Origin: Alteromonadaceae bacterium UBA2620 | GTDB lineage: Bacteria > Pseudomonadota > Gammaproteobacteria > Enterobacterales > Alteromonadaceae | Direction: 5' to 3' | Assembly (NCBI GenBank): GCA_002339125.1 | Contig: DDJQ01000005.1 | Coordinates: forward strand, 1 to 27,153 | Length of the DNA: 27,153 bases | Shown here: piece by piece, positions 1 through 9,108 of the stretch | How the letters are laid out: every line of letters begins with the position of its first letter | Position numbering within the stretch: position 1 is the stretch's first letter | Program-made: the position numbers and the translations under genes | The notes under the pieces: model-generated | What the model was told of the DNA's origin: nothing | Seen by the model: only the letters and a program-made list of their open reading frames with translations | Databases searched by the model: none

Positions 1-587
1 AAAACCAGTCCGGTACCCGGTGTTCCCACATGCAATATTTGGGGTTCTTCATGCATTTCGCGGCCGATGCCATGACCGCAATACTCCCTGACCACGCTGT
101 AACCATGTTGCTCGGCATGCCGCTGTACGGCGTCACCGATATCGCCAATACGGGCTCCGGGCTTAACCGATTCGATGCCTTTCCACATGGCTTCGTAGGT
201 GACTTTTACCAGCCGGTGGGCCAGCGGTGAAACTTCACCAATACAGTACATTTTGCTGCTATCGGCAATGTAGCCATTTTTCTCAAGGGTAATGTCCAGA
301 TTTACAATATCCCCTTTGCGCAGGGCTTTAGCCGCCGACGGCACGCCGTGGCAAATTACCTCGTTCAGCGACGCATTTAATGCATATTCATAGCCATACT
401 GCCCTTTGCTGGCAGGGCGACTCTTTAAGGTTTCAACAATATAGTGCTCCACAAATTCGTTGATCACCATGGTGGTTACACCGGCGGCAACAAATTCATC
501 CAAAGCACCAAACACACGCGCCAGCAACTGACCGGCCTCGCGCATTAATGCCACTTCCTGTGGCGTTTTAATTATCACTTTACTCAT
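1..587 (-). CDS. map: Type I methionine aminopeptidase (partial, C-terminus outside window)
   Basis: This cytosolic metalloprotease removes the initiator methionine from new proteins. About 195 residues are present; the C-terminal part, including the last two metal-binding glutamates, lies beyond base 1. Four expected metal or active-site residues are visible: His80 in a CHG motif, Asp98 in VNLDIT, Asp109 in ADSSKM and His172 in CGHGIGR. The alignment to E. coli Map is collinear, starting with a KTPQE motif near the N-terminus. The start codon ATG at 587 lies inside the end of the upstream ParD-like gene, whose stop is at 580, so the two are probably translationally coupled. It may be a second Map copy rather than the housekeeping one usually found beside rpsB; this is inferred from context only. 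Confidence 0.93.
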   Translation of the reverse strand, partial: MSKVIIKTPQEVALMREAGQLLARVFGALDEFVAAGVTTMVINEFVEHYIVETLKSRPASKGQYGYEYALNASLNEVICHGVPSAAKALRKGDIVNLDITLEKNGYIADSSKMYCIGEVSPLAHRLVKVTYEAMWKGIESVKPGARIGDIGDAVQRHAEQHGYSVVREYCGHGIGREMHEEPQILHVGTPGTGLV

Positions 588-786
588 TAACCAGCCGGAC
601 CTTATTCACTTTCTGCTGGCGCATTTCCTGCTCCAGAATTTGCTCGTAAGTAAGCGAAGGGTTTTGTTCTGCTAACCGGCCTATTTTCATCCAGAACTCA
701 GCCTGAGAATTAATTGAGCGCTCCATCACCACGCTGTTCTTGCGCACCTCTTCGTGCAATTGATCAGAGATTTTTACGATACCCAT
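580..786 (-). CDS. ParD-like small protein (PF11903-type), coupled to map
   Basis: A 68-residue protein that starts MGIVKISDQLHEEVRK. The N-terminal strand followed by helices looks like the ribbon-helix-helix fold of ParD antitoxins; I assign it to the ParD_like family by resemblance. The ATG at 786 is preferred over the in-frame GTG at 795, because an AGGTGAGG ribosome-binding site lies just upstream of the ATG and would overlap the GTG. Its 3' end overlaps the map start by 8 bases. No ParE-type toxin is visible, so a classical toxin-antitoxin role is not supported. A DNA-binding or autoregulatory role for the pair is possible. Confidence 0.8.
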   Translation of the reverse strand: MGIVKISDQLHEEVRKNSVVMERSINSQAEFWMKIGRLAEQNPSLTYEQILEQEMRQQKVNKVRLVNE

Positions 787-854
787 CGCCCTCACCTAAA
801 ATGCTACATAACACTATACATTGCTACACTTTATACTTAACCAGGTAACCATGC

Positions 855-890
855 AAAAAAAAGCCCGCGGCCGGGAGGCTGCGGGCAAAA
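855..890 (-). terminator. Rho-independent terminator of dps
   Basis: On the minus strand, a GCCCGC / GCGGGC stem (plus-strand arms 863-868 and 881-886) with a 12-base loop is followed by eight T residues. It lies 44 bases past the dps stop codon. Confidence 0.85.
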
Positions 891-933
891 TGGGAAGTTA
901 CACACATGAAGAAAGAAATGTTACAAGCTACTG

Positions 934-1446
934 TTAGCTTTTAAGTTCACCGCTCGCTGATTCAATATGCGCGCGGACAAACCACTGGAACTGCTCGAGC
1001 TGGGCTAACTGACCGGTGACCATATCTTCAGATACCGGGTCGAGTTCACTCAGGGTCTCAATGGCTTTACGATGGTCTTCATTAACACCGTTGTACACTT
1101 TATCCAGCGCAGTCAGATGGTCTGTTACCAGGCCTTTACCTACTGAATAATCGTCCCAGCGACGACGCTCTACAATCGATTTTGGCGTACCTACCGGAAC
1201 ACCGCCAAGGGTGGCAATACGCTCGGCTATGGTGTCGGTCATTTCACGCACTGCTTCCACCTGTGGGTCAAGCATTTCGTGCACACCAATAAAGTTCGGA
1301 CCTACCACATTCCAGTGAATGTGCTTCAGCGTAAGCTGTAAATCAATTAAGGCGACCATACGGTCATCAAGCACAGAGATAGCATCTTTTGCTGCATTGT
1401 CTTTAATGCCCGGGGCGGTAAATTCTGCAATTTTTACGTTGCTCAT
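934..1446 (-). CDS. dps: Dps-family ferritin-like DNA-protection protein
   Basis: The 170-residue protein is close in length to E. coli Dps (167). Dps forms a 12-subunit shell that oxidises and stores iron and protects DNA during starvation and peroxide stress. The ferroxidase site is intact: His44 in HIHWN, His56 and Asp60 in VHEMLD, and Glu75 in AERI, with the same 12, 4 and 15 residue spacings as E. coli. The N-terminal tail is short with few lysines, so non-specific DNA binding through the tail may be weaker than in E. coli. A strong AGGAGG ribosome-binding site precedes the ATG. It is divergent from gor, with which it shares a 364-base intergenic region. Confidence 0.95.
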   Translation of the reverse strand: MSNVKIAEFTAPGIKDNAAKDAISVLDDRMVALIDLQLTLKHIHWNVVGPNFIGVHEMLDPQVEAVREMTDTIAERIATLGGVPVGTPKSIVERRRWDDYSVGKGLVTDHLTALDKVYNGVNEDHRKAIETLSELDPVSEDMVTGQLAQLEQFQWFVRAHIESASGELKS

Positions 1447-1810
1447 AATTCCTCCTGCTCGTTAAAAGTCGTAAAGGCTGACAAGATATCAACCTTTTAA
1501 ATTCGTACGATTAAGAGATTGCATAGCCTGTGCCGGATTGTCACCATACGCCTTAACCCCCGCCATAGCTGGCTTTCAAAGGCTGCAGCCATATTTTAAG
1601 GGCCTCATTGCCATGCGCTGATAAAGGTAAATAATGCATGCGCCTGTAAATTCTTCAGAGCACGAGCCCTGCTGAAAGTAAATAATCCGATTACGGGTCT
1701 TTAAGGTAACCATGGCCGACTGAATCGCAGCCTGTTATGCACAGAGTAAGTTTGTCCGGCTATACGAAATCATGCACAATAGCAGCACTACAATTACGAG
1801 AGAATTTGCA
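1447..1810. other. Divergent dps/gor intergenic region
   Basis: This 364-base region must hold the promoters of dps (leftward) and gor (rightward). I see no convincing paired OxyR half-sites, no clear small ORF and no strong hairpin. A short palindrome TCGTACGA lies near 1505. Both genes belong to stress responses, so shared regulation is plausible but not shown. Confidence 0.5.
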
Positions 1811-3157
1811 ATGCAAGAGTTTGACTATATTTGTATTGGCGGCGGCAGTGGCGGTATTGCCTCGGCCAACCGGGCAGCAAAACATGGCAAGAAAGTCCTG
1901 CTTATTGAAGCAAAAGCGGTGGGCGGTACCTGTGTAAATGTGGGCTGTGTGCCTAAAAAAGCTATGTGGTACGGCGCTCAGGTAGCAGAAGCCATTCATA
2001 AGTACGGTCCGGATTACGGCTTTGATGTAACAGTAAATAAATTTGACTGGTCTACGCTGGTTAAGAACCGTCAGGCGTACATATCTCGCATTCATGCCTC
2101 TTACGACCGGGTGCTGGGCAACAATCAGGTAACCCTGCTCAAAGGTTATGCAAAATTCGTTAACAACACTACCGTGGAAGTCGACGGTGAACAGTACACT
2201 GCCCCGCATATTCTGATCGCGACAGGCGGTAAGCCTTTCCGCCCGGATATCCCCGGCGCAGAGTACGGTATCGATTCAGATGGTTTCTTTGAGCTCGACG
2301 AGCAGCCAAGACGTGTTGCCGTAGTAGGCGGTGGTTATATAGGTGTGGAACTGGCTGGCGTGCTGCATGCGCTTGGCAGTGAAACCCACTCTATCCTACG
2401 TCAGGAACTGCCATTACGCGGTTTTGATGCCATGTTGCAGGAAACGCTTAAGACCCTGATGCTCGAAGAAGGCATTGATATCCACGAAAAAACGGAAATC
2501 AAACAAGTTACTAAACTGGACAACGGCGATCTGGAACTGGCGTTAACCGATGGCAACACGCTTACCGTTGACTGCCTGATCTGGGCCACCGGCCGCAAGC
2601 CAAATACCGCAACGATTGGCCTGGATAACACCGACGTTGAAATGCGCCACAACGGGCAGATAGTGGTCGATAAGTTCCAGAATACCAACGTTGAGGGTAT
2701 TTACGCAGTGGGCGATATTACCGGCCAGCCTGAATTAACCCCGGTAGCGGTTAAAGCCGGACGGATGTTAAGCGAGCGCCTGTTTAACGGCCAGACCAAC
2801 GCCCACCTCGACTATGATCTGGTGCCTACCGTGGTCTTCAGCCACCCGCCAATTGGTACCATTGGTATGACTGAAAGCGAGGCAGAAGCCAAGTTTGGTA
2901 AAGATAACCTGACCATTTACCGCTCTAACTTTGCGGCTATGTATACCGCTGTCACCCATCATCGCCAGCTTACCAGTATGAAGCTTATCTGTGCCGGCGA
3001 AGACCAGAAGGTAGTGGGTTTACATGGCATTGGTTACGCCATGGATGAAATCCTGCAAGGCTTTGGCGTGGCAATTAAAATGGGCGCAACCAAAGCTGAC
3101 TTTGACGCCTGTATTGCTATTCACCCCACCAGCGCCGAAGAATACGTAACGATGTAA
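1811..3157 (+). CDS. gor: Glutathione-disulfide reductase
   Basis: This 448-residue flavoprotein uses NADPH to reduce oxidised glutathione in the cytosol. It aligns end to end with E. coli Gor (450 residues). Visible features are the FAD-binding GGGSGG loop near residue 10, the redox-active disulfide Cys41/Cys46 in GGTCVNVGCVPKK, an NADPH-binding GGGYIGVELAG near 172 followed by two arginines (ILRQELPLR) that mark NADPH over NADH, and the C-terminal HPTSAEE with the catalytic His438/Glu443 pair. The ATG at 1811 matches the family N-terminus; an in-frame ATG at 1772 would add 13 residues with no homologue. A GAGAG sequence upstream can serve as ribosome-binding site. Confidence 0.97.
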   Translation: MQEFDYICIGGGSGGIASANRAAKHGKKVLLIEAKAVGGTCVNVGCVPKKAMWYGAQVAEAIHKYGPDYGFDVTVNKFDWSTLVKNRQAYISRIHASYDRVLGNNQVTLLKGYAKFVNNTTVEVDGEQYTAPHILIATGGKPFRPDIPGAEYGIDSDGFFELDEQPRRVAVVGGGYIGVELAGVLHALGSETHSILRQELPLRGFDAMLQETLKTLMLEEGIDIHEKTEIKQVTKLDNGDLELALTDGNTLTVDCLIWATGRKPNTATIGLDNTDVEMRHNGQIVVDKFQNTNVEGIYAVGDITGQPELTPVAVKAGRMLSERLFNGQTNAHLDYDLVPTVVFSHPPIGTIGMTESEAEAKFGKDNLTIYRSNFAAMYTAVTHHRQLTSMKLICAGEDQKVVGLHGIGYAMDEILQGFGVAIKMGATKADFDACIAIHPTSAEEYVTM

Positions 3158-3207
3158 TGCAACGCACGGGGAGTAAAACGTCACGTTTACTCACTCATAA
3201 AATGAAT

Positions 3208-3243
3208 AAAGCTGACCTTCAGTTCTGTTGGTCAGCTTTTTTA
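3208..3243 (+). terminator. Rho-independent terminator of gor
   Basis: A 10-base stem, AAAGCTGACC / GGTCAGCTTT, with a 12-base loop runs into a T-rich tract. It lies about 50 bases after the gor stop codon. Confidence 0.85.
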
Positions 3244-3324
3244 TTGCTAATTGTTGATTACACGCTATCTGAATCAACACGTTACGTCACCTTTGGTGAG
3301 AGTTCACATATCGGGCAAACAGCA

Positions 3325-4416
3325 CTAACACTGCAGATAAGTTAGGTAAATATCCTCCTGCCGATAAATATTAGTCACTTCGGTTCGTCCGTTCGGATAG
3401 TTTTTAGTGATCACTTCCTCAACGACCCAGTCTGTGCTATCAAATGTCGGCTGCTCGCATCTTTTAGGTATTTGTTGAGAAGATGCAACCCGTTGAGCTT
3501 CCCTGAAACTCCGCTGAGACGATGTACCGTAATCTTCAGCGTGAGTAAACGTTTTGCCCTCACTCGTTATAGACGCGTCTCTGTTGACTACGATTTCAAC
3601 CACCTCTCCCGTTACGCGGACATTAAGCACTAGCTCAGATCCATCGACAAATTCACTTATAAGTCTGAACGACGAGCGGTTATTCAGAGTGGAGAAATCA
3701 CTATTTAAAGGACTAGTTACTTTAACAATACCTTCAGATTTGTTCTCTGCTGACATCAATGCGTGAAAACCCGCTTCAGAGGCAACAGCGTTATCAATGG
3801 CTGTATTTATGGCCCCGGCACAATTGACGTCTACACTGGTATAGTCAAGTGCGGTTAAGCAAAGCTCAGCGACTTTCTCCTTTCGCTTTGAAACACTATG
3901 CCCCGTTGCCTCAGTAACGTTTCCGTCCTCGTCTATTTCCAGCGTAAACTTTTTAGCTATCGACTGTTTGAGAGCTGCGATTTCGGCAAGTATTTCAGTG
4001 GCTTCAACTTCGTAATTGGTGGGCTGTATTTCGACGGCTGTTTTATCACCAGCTTTAACAAGTTTACCCATAGGGTCATAAACATTTGGGTGTATGGTAA
4101 TTTCGTACTTTACTGTTTGTTTATTATCGACATCAAAGAAAGTGTAATAGTCCTGTTTAACTTGCACACTTACATCATTAATACACTGTTGAGCAGATGA
4201 TTCGCATTCACTTGTTGCAGAGTGCAGAGAACTCATTGACAGCGCGTGATGGGTAAAATCTTGCGGGCAGGCAGTAAAATCACTACCAAGGTTTGTGGCA
4301 CACACCACTCCTCTTTCCTCCCCCATGGAATTGACTTGGGTATGCAGCGGATACGCTGAAAAGGAAACCATGATAGCCGAGAGTAGGCCGGCTTTTGTGC
4401 AAGTTTGTAAATCCAT
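3325..4416 (-). CDS. Unknown exported cysteine-rich protein
   Basis: I do not recognise this 363-residue protein. The first ~27 residues resemble a signal peptide: a short start with Lys8, then a hydrophobic stretch LLSAIMVSFSA and a polar region. The predicted mature part has eight cysteines (residues 39, 50, 71, 78, 186, 199, 320 and the last residue 363), an even number that suggests disulfides in the periplasm or outside the cell. Residues ~136-185 are rich in Glu, Ala and Lys and probably helical; residues ~250-290 look like beta strands. The gene is AT-richer than its neighbours, has a weak ribosome-binding site and stands alone on its strand, which suggests a recently acquired or lineage-specific gene. 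Confidence 0.7.
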   Translation of the reverse strand: MDLQTCTKAGLLSAIMVSFSAYPLHTQVNSMGEERGVVCATNLGSDFTACPQDFTHHALSMSSLHSATSECESSAQQCINDVSVQVKQDYYTFFDVDNKQTVKYEITIHPNVYDPMGKLVKAGDKTAVEIQPTNYEVEATEILAEIAALKQSIAKKFTLEIDEDGNVTEATGHSVSKRKEKVAELCLTALDYTSVDVNCAGAINTAIDNAVASEAGFHALMSAENKSEGIVKVTSPLNSDFSTLNNRSSFRLISEFVDGSELVLNVRVTGEVVEIVVNRDASITSEGKTFTHAEDYGTSSQRSFREAQRVASSQQIPKRCEQPTFDSTDWVVEEVITKNYPNGRTEVTNIYRQEDIYLTYLQC

Positions 4417-4566
4417 TAATCCATTATCTTTAATGCCGGTCTCATTAACCTAACATTTTGACTGAACTCCATCAAACATGCGGATTCATCAACCTCGTAC
4501 TATAGTTATGCTACAACCCCTTAAATCGTTAAGTGGTTGTCACAGTGGCAACGAGGTAACCGCATA

Positions 4567-5577
4567 ATGCTCGGTGACGAATTACTTTTTACCAACGATG
4601 ACGAAACCGATCTCGAAGAAGAGCTATTAGCGGCCTGGACGGTGCTGGTTGTTGATGATGAGCCGGAAATCCACGCTGTTACCCGTATGGTGCTGGGTGA
4701 TTTTGTTTTTGAACAACGGCCACTGAATATCATTACCGCCAGCAGTGCCGCTGAAGCCCGCGACATTTTAGTTGCTGATACCCATAACACGATTGCGGTT
4801 GCCATTATAGACGTGGTAATGGAAACCTCCCAGGCTGGTCTTGAGCTGGTGCGCTGGGTGCGTGAAACACGGAATAACCATGTGATCAGGCTTATCCTGC
4901 GTACTGGTCAACCCGGCGAGGCACCGGAAGAAAGGGTGATCCGCGATTACGACATCAACGATTACAAAAACAAAACCGAACTTACCGCCATGCGCCTGAA
5001 AACCAGTATGTATGCTGCGCTGCGGGCTTACCGGGACATTCGCCTGATTGAGCGGCACCGACAAGGGCTGGAAAAAATTATCAGCGCCACCACCGAATTT
5101 ATCGAGTGCGACACCCTCCCACAATTTGCCTCTGCTATCTTAAATCAAATATCCGTACTGCTGGCTATCGAGACGTCCGATATTATTTGCTGCGCGATTA
5201 CCCGCGACGTTAAAAGCAGCAACCAGTACAAAATTCTGGCCACAAACTTACAGGGCAAGTCTTTATCAACCATCCCCGCGAAGGTGCAAACCCGCATCGA
5301 AGAGGCGTTAAACCAGCACAGTAATATTCAGGGCAACGATTACTTTGTGAGTTATTTTACTACCCGCCGGGGCATGGAAAATGTGCTTTACGTTGCTACA
5401 AAAGCTCCTGGTCTGAAACGCAAATTCGTGAATACTTCACTGCGCAACGTGGCAAAAAATTTGATCCCAGACTGGTTGATTTGTTACTGGCTAACTTTAC
5501 CACTTTCGCCGCCATTCGCTGCCAATTCCCCGACCCGCAATAAGCTCTGCGGTGTATGCCGCAAACTAATCCGATGA
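4567..5577 (+). pseudogene. Receiver-DUF3369 response regulator truncated by internal deletion (HD output domain lost)
   Basis: The reading frame encodes 336 residues from the ATG at 4567, which has a GAGG site 10 bases upstream; a TTG at 4537 is a weaker alternative. An N-terminal receiver domain has the acidic pair in VLVVDDE, the phospho-acceptor aspartate in AIIDVVME, the threonine in LRTGQPG and the lysine in YKNKTEL. A DUF3369 domain follows, down to ENVLYVATKAP. Proteins with this architecture normally continue into an HD phosphohydrolase domain. Here, near 5404-5412, the reading frame leaves family sequence, and the last ~55 residues are nonsense, while a different frame encodes the end of an HD domain. 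Roughly 200 codons are missing. The receiver part may still be made. Confidence 0.85.
5409..5543 (+). pseudogene. Out-of-frame remnant of the HD-domain C-terminus
   Basis: Read in a different frame from the truncated regulator above, these bases encode 44 residues starting WSETQIREYFTAQRG and including KKFDPRLVDLLLANF, ending at TAA 5541-5543. This matches the family-typical end of HD/HD-GYP response regulators (…RGKxFDPxLVDLFL…). It is what remains after the internal deletion. Confidence 0.85.
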
Positions 5578-5693
5578 ACTGCAACACCTCAAACTAAACA
5601 TACTTTATACTGACCGTTAACAATCCAGGGAAGATTGCTTTTGCTGCGGGCTCAGTCCCCGCCATGACAACAAAAAAGACGTAGAGAATAACA

Positions 5694-8600
5694 ATGAAGC
5701 TAACGACAAACCTGCACACTCCTAAGCAAAAATTAACCTTATTAAGTGCTTCGGTATTGACCTCATTTTGTCTGCTCAGCGCTCCGCTGGCAGCACAAGA
5801 AGGTGATACAGAGGAAAAGTGGGAAGTGACTAACCCGCCCTATCCTTTGCACGATGTCACCATTAACACCACCGAAACTACCTGGTCGAGCCTGGACGTA
5901 GCACCTGATGGCGAGTACTTCCTGTTCGACATGCTTGGCGACATTTATAAAGCTGACCTCGACGGCGGCAACGCTACACCGTTAACCCAGGATTTCGCCT
6001 GGAATATTCACCCGGCCATTTCGCCCGATGGCAGCAAGATTGCATTTATCTCAGATCGCGGCGGCGTGTCGAACGTGTGGGTAATGGATGCCAACGGTGG
6101 CAACCTGCGTCAGGTAACCAAAGAAAAAAATAACACTATCCACTCGCCTAAATGGAGCCCGGATGGCGAATATATTGTAGTGACCAAAGGCATTACCTCT
6201 ACCCGCAGTATCCCGGCCGGCGAAATCTGGATTTATCACCATTCCGGCGGTAGCGGTCTGCCAATTAAAGAGCGGGTATCCGGTAAACGTGAGCAAAACA
6301 ACATTACCGATCCGGTGTTCTCTCACGATGGCAACTATATTTACTATACCCAGAGTACCTCTGGCGGTTACCGCTTCGATTATAACCGCGATCCGCTGGA
6401 AGGCATTTTTGCCATTACCCGCTTTGATCGCACAACCGGTGAAGAAGACCGTGTTATCTCCGGCACTGGCGGCGCCGTGGTACCAACCCCTTCACCAGAC
6501 GGTAAGTACATCGCTTTTCTGCGTCGGGTGAAGTACGACACCGCGCTGTTTATTAAAGACCTTGCCACCGGTGAAGAGACCCTGCTAACTCGCGACATGG
6601 AGCGCGACATGCAGGAAGGCTTTGGCGTAGAAGGTTACTATGCCTATTTCGACTGGACACCAGACAGCAAAGCGATTGTGTACTGGGCTGGCGGAAAGTT
6701 TCATAAGCTCAATATAAAAGACCAGTCGGTAGACACCATCGATATCGCCGTTGAAGCCAAGCTGCAATATGCCGATGCATTGCGTTTTGATGTAGACGTA
6801 GCGCCGGATACCTTTAACGTAAAAATGATCCGCTGGTCGCAGAAATCGCCCGACGGCAAATCGGTGCTGTTTCAGGCGTTGGGCAAACTATATGTCAAAG
6901 ATTTAAAAAGCGGCAAAGCCAGACGCCTTACCCGTCAGGATGAGCATGATGAATACTACCCACGCTATTCTGCCGACGGTAAGCGCATTATCTACACCAC
7001 CTGGAACGACCAGAAGTTAGGTGATGTACGCATCGTCTCCGCCCGTGGTGGTAAGGGTAAAGTCATAACCCCTGAGCCCGGGCACTATGTAGAGCCGTCG
7101 TTTTCACCCGATGGCGAGTTAGTCACCTACCGTAAATTTACCGGCGGCTACCTGCTTGATCCCAAGTATTCGGTAGAGCCGGGCTTGTACGTGATGGACC
7201 TGGATAAAGGCGAGCCTAAAAAGGTCAGCAGCTCGGGCACTCAGCCCCACTTCGCTGGCGACAATGAGCGCTTGTTCTTTACCGAACGCAATTACGATTC
7301 TCCTTATGGCGCTACCCAACTAGCCAGTGTAAACCTGCATGGCGACGACCACCGGGTGCACTTATACGGCGCCGATAAGGTAGCCGAATATCGCCTGTCT
7401 CCGGATCGTAAATGGGTTGCCTTTGTGCATCAGTTTAATACCTACGTTACGCCATACGTAGACAATGGTAAGAAAGTCACTATTGGCCCGAATATGTCTT
7501 CTCTGCCGGTTACTCAACTATCTGATCGCGCTGGTGAGTACCTCACCTGGGCACCAGACAGCAGCAGTGTGGGCTGGTTCCATGGCCCCTATTATTTCGA
7601 ACGTAAGCTGGAAGACGCATTTGCCTTTGCAGGCGGTAAATCGGCCGATGAATTGCCAGATCCGCTTTCTGAAGGCCTGGAATTGAGCTTTACTGCCACC
7701 AGCGACAAGCCCAGCGGTTACAAGGCGCTGGTAGGTGGTACGGTAGTCACCATGCGCGATGCCGACAATACCCGGGAAGTTATCGAAGATGGTGTAGTAC
7801 TGATCCTGGATAATCGCATTGCCGCGGTAGGTAAGCGCGGCGAAGTGGATATCCCCGGCGACGCTATGCTGATTGATGCCTCAGGTAAAACCGTTCTGCC
7901 CGGCTTAGTGGATACCCACGCCCATGGCGGACAAGGCCGCAGTGAGATCATTCCGCAGCAAAACTGGATGCAGTATTCCAATCTGTCATTCGGCGTGACC
8001 ACCATTCACGATCCATCTAACGATACCACTGAGATCTTTGCCGCATCGGAGCTTCAACGTGCAGGCGAACGCGTTGCACCGCGCATCTACTCTACCGGTA
8101 CTATTTTGTATGGCGCGGAAGGTATCGGCTATAAGGCACAAATTAACAACTACGACGATGCGTACTTCCATGTTCAGCGCCTGAAAGACAGCGGTGCTAT
8201 CTCGGTGAAAAGCTATAACCAGCCACGCCGGGATCAACGTCAGCAAGTGTTGTGGGCCGCCAATAATCAACAAATGATGGTGGTGCCGGAAGGCGGTGGT
8301 AAGTTCCAGCAAAACCTGACAATGCTGGTTGACGGCCATACCGGCCTGGAGCATTCACTGCCCATTGCCCGTGGCTACGACGACCTCACCCAGTTATGGA
8401 AAGCCACTGATTTTGGTTACACGCCAACCTTTGTGGTGTCTTACGGTGGCCTGATGGGTGAAGAATACTGGTACGATCGCACCGAAGTGTGGAAGAACGA
8501 ACGTCTGCTGCGTTATGTGCCTTCTACCAGGCTGGATGCCCGTGCCATTCGCCGCCCTACCGCGCCGGATGATCAGTACAACCATGTAAATGTGGCTGAA

Positions 8601-9044
8601 TACGCTAAAGAGCTGCGCGATAATGGCGTAAGTGTACACATTGGTGCGCACGGTCAGCGTGAAGGGTTAGCCGCTCACTGGGAAATGTGGCTGATGAATC
8701 AGGGCGGCTTTACGCCGTGGGAGGCTCTGCGAGGAGCCACCATTGATGGTGCAACGCACCTGGGTATGGGCAAGGATCTCGGCAGCATTGAGCCGGGTAA
8801 ACTGGCCGACCTGATGATCACCGACGGCGACGTACTTAACGACATCCGCCGCAGTGAATATGTCACCTACACCGTGATTAACGGCCGCGTGTATGACGTT
8901 GCCACTATGAACGAAATGGGTAGTAAGCAAAAACGCCAGCCGTTCTTCTTTGAAGGTAACAACAAAGCCTTTATGCCGCAGCAAACGGCGACAGAAGTGG
9001 AGGCCAAGGCGCACCAGTATCACTGGAAGCATACCAACCACTAA
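5694..9044 (+). CDS. Exported PD40 beta-propeller/amidohydrolase fusion protein
   Basis: An 1116-residue protein with a signal peptide: lysines near the start, then LTLLSASVLTSFCLLSAPLA, with cleavage near residue 34. Residues ~60-640 contain repeated TolB/PD40-type propeller blades, recognisable by SPDG motifs. Residues ~685-1080 form an amidohydrolase domain with the metal-binding DTHAH motif at Asp740-His744, later histidines in GLEHS and IGAHGQ, and the family-typical GSIEPGKLADL near the end. It is probably periplasmic and hydrolyses a peptide-like or cyclic amide substrate; the substrate cannot be read from sequence. Fusions of this type are common in Alteromonadales and Xanthomonadales. 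It stands as a single gene closed by a strong terminator. Confidence 0.88.
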   Translation: MKLTTNLHTPKQKLTLLSASVLTSFCLLSAPLAAQEGDTEEKWEVTNPPYPLHDVTINTTETTWSSLDVAPDGEYFLFDMLGDIYKADLDGGNATPLTQDFAWNIHPAISPDGSKIAFISDRGGVSNVWVMDANGGNLRQVTKEKNNTIHSPKWSPDGEYIVVTKGITSTRSIPAGEIWIYHHSGGSGLPIKERVSGKREQNNITDPVFSHDGNYIYYTQSTSGGYRFDYNRDPLEGIFAITRFDRTTGEEDRVISGTGGAVVPTPSPDGKYIAFLRRVKYDTALFIKDLATGEETLLTRDMERDMQEGFGVEGYYAYFDWTPDSKAIVYWAGGKFHKLNIKDQSVDTIDIAVEAKLQYADALRFDVDVAPDTFNVKMIRWSQKSPDGKSVLFQALGKLYVKDLKSGKARRLTRQDEHDEYYPRYSADGKRIIYTTWNDQKLGDVRIVSARGGKGKVITPEPGHYVEPSFSPDGELVTYRKFTGGYLLDPKYSVEPGLYVMDLDKGEPKKVSSSGTQPHFAGDNERLFFTERNYDSPYGATQLASVNLHGDDHRVHLYGADKVAEYRLSPDRKWVAFVHQFNTYVTPYVDNGKKVTIGPNMSSLPVTQLSDRAGEYLTWAPDSSSVGWFHGPYYFERKLEDAFAFAGGKSADELPDPLSEGLELSFTATSDKPSGYKALVGGTVVTMRDADNTREVIEDGVVLILDNRIAAVGKRGEVDIPGDAMLIDASGKTVLPGLVDTHAHGGQGRSEIIPQQNWMQYSNLSFGVTTIHDPSNDTTEIFAASELQRAGERVAPRIYSTGTILYGAEGIGYKAQINNYDDAYFHVQRLKDSGAISVKSYNQPRRDQRQQVLWAANNQQMMVVPEGGGKFQQNLTMLVDGHTGLEHSLPIARGYDDLTQLWKATDFGYTPTFVVSYGGLMGEEYWYDRTEVWKNERLLRYVPSTRLDARAIRRPTAPDDQYNHVNVAEYAKELRDNGVSVHIGAHGQREGLAAHWEMWLMNQGGFTPWEALRGATIDGATHLGMGKDLGSIEPGKLADLMITDGDVLNDIRRSEYVTYTVINGRVYDVATMNEMGSKQKRQPFFFEGNNKAFMPQQTATEVEAKAHQYHWKHTNH

Positions 9045-9048
9045 ACGC

Positions 9049-9078
9049 AAAAGCCGGAACAAATGTTCCGGCTTTTTC
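9049..9078. terminator. Bidirectional terminator between the amidohydrolase gene and gloA
   Basis: A perfect 9-base stem AGCCGGAAC / GTTCCGGCT (9052-9060 and 9065-9073) with an AAAT loop has T residues on one side and A residues on the other. It can end transcription of the two convergent genes. Confidence 0.9.
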
Positions 9079-9108
9079 CACTTAACGCTTTAATGTGACC
9101 AAGCTAAC

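Noticed and set aside
1447..1810. Possible OxyR binding sites between dps and gor (ATAG-containing stretches near 1523 and 1565)
   Set aside because: The half-sites lack the paired CTAT partner at the right spacing.
1760..2209. 149-codon minus-strand frame opposite gor
   Set aside because: Lies wholly against the gor start and its N-terminal coding region and has no recognisable domain.
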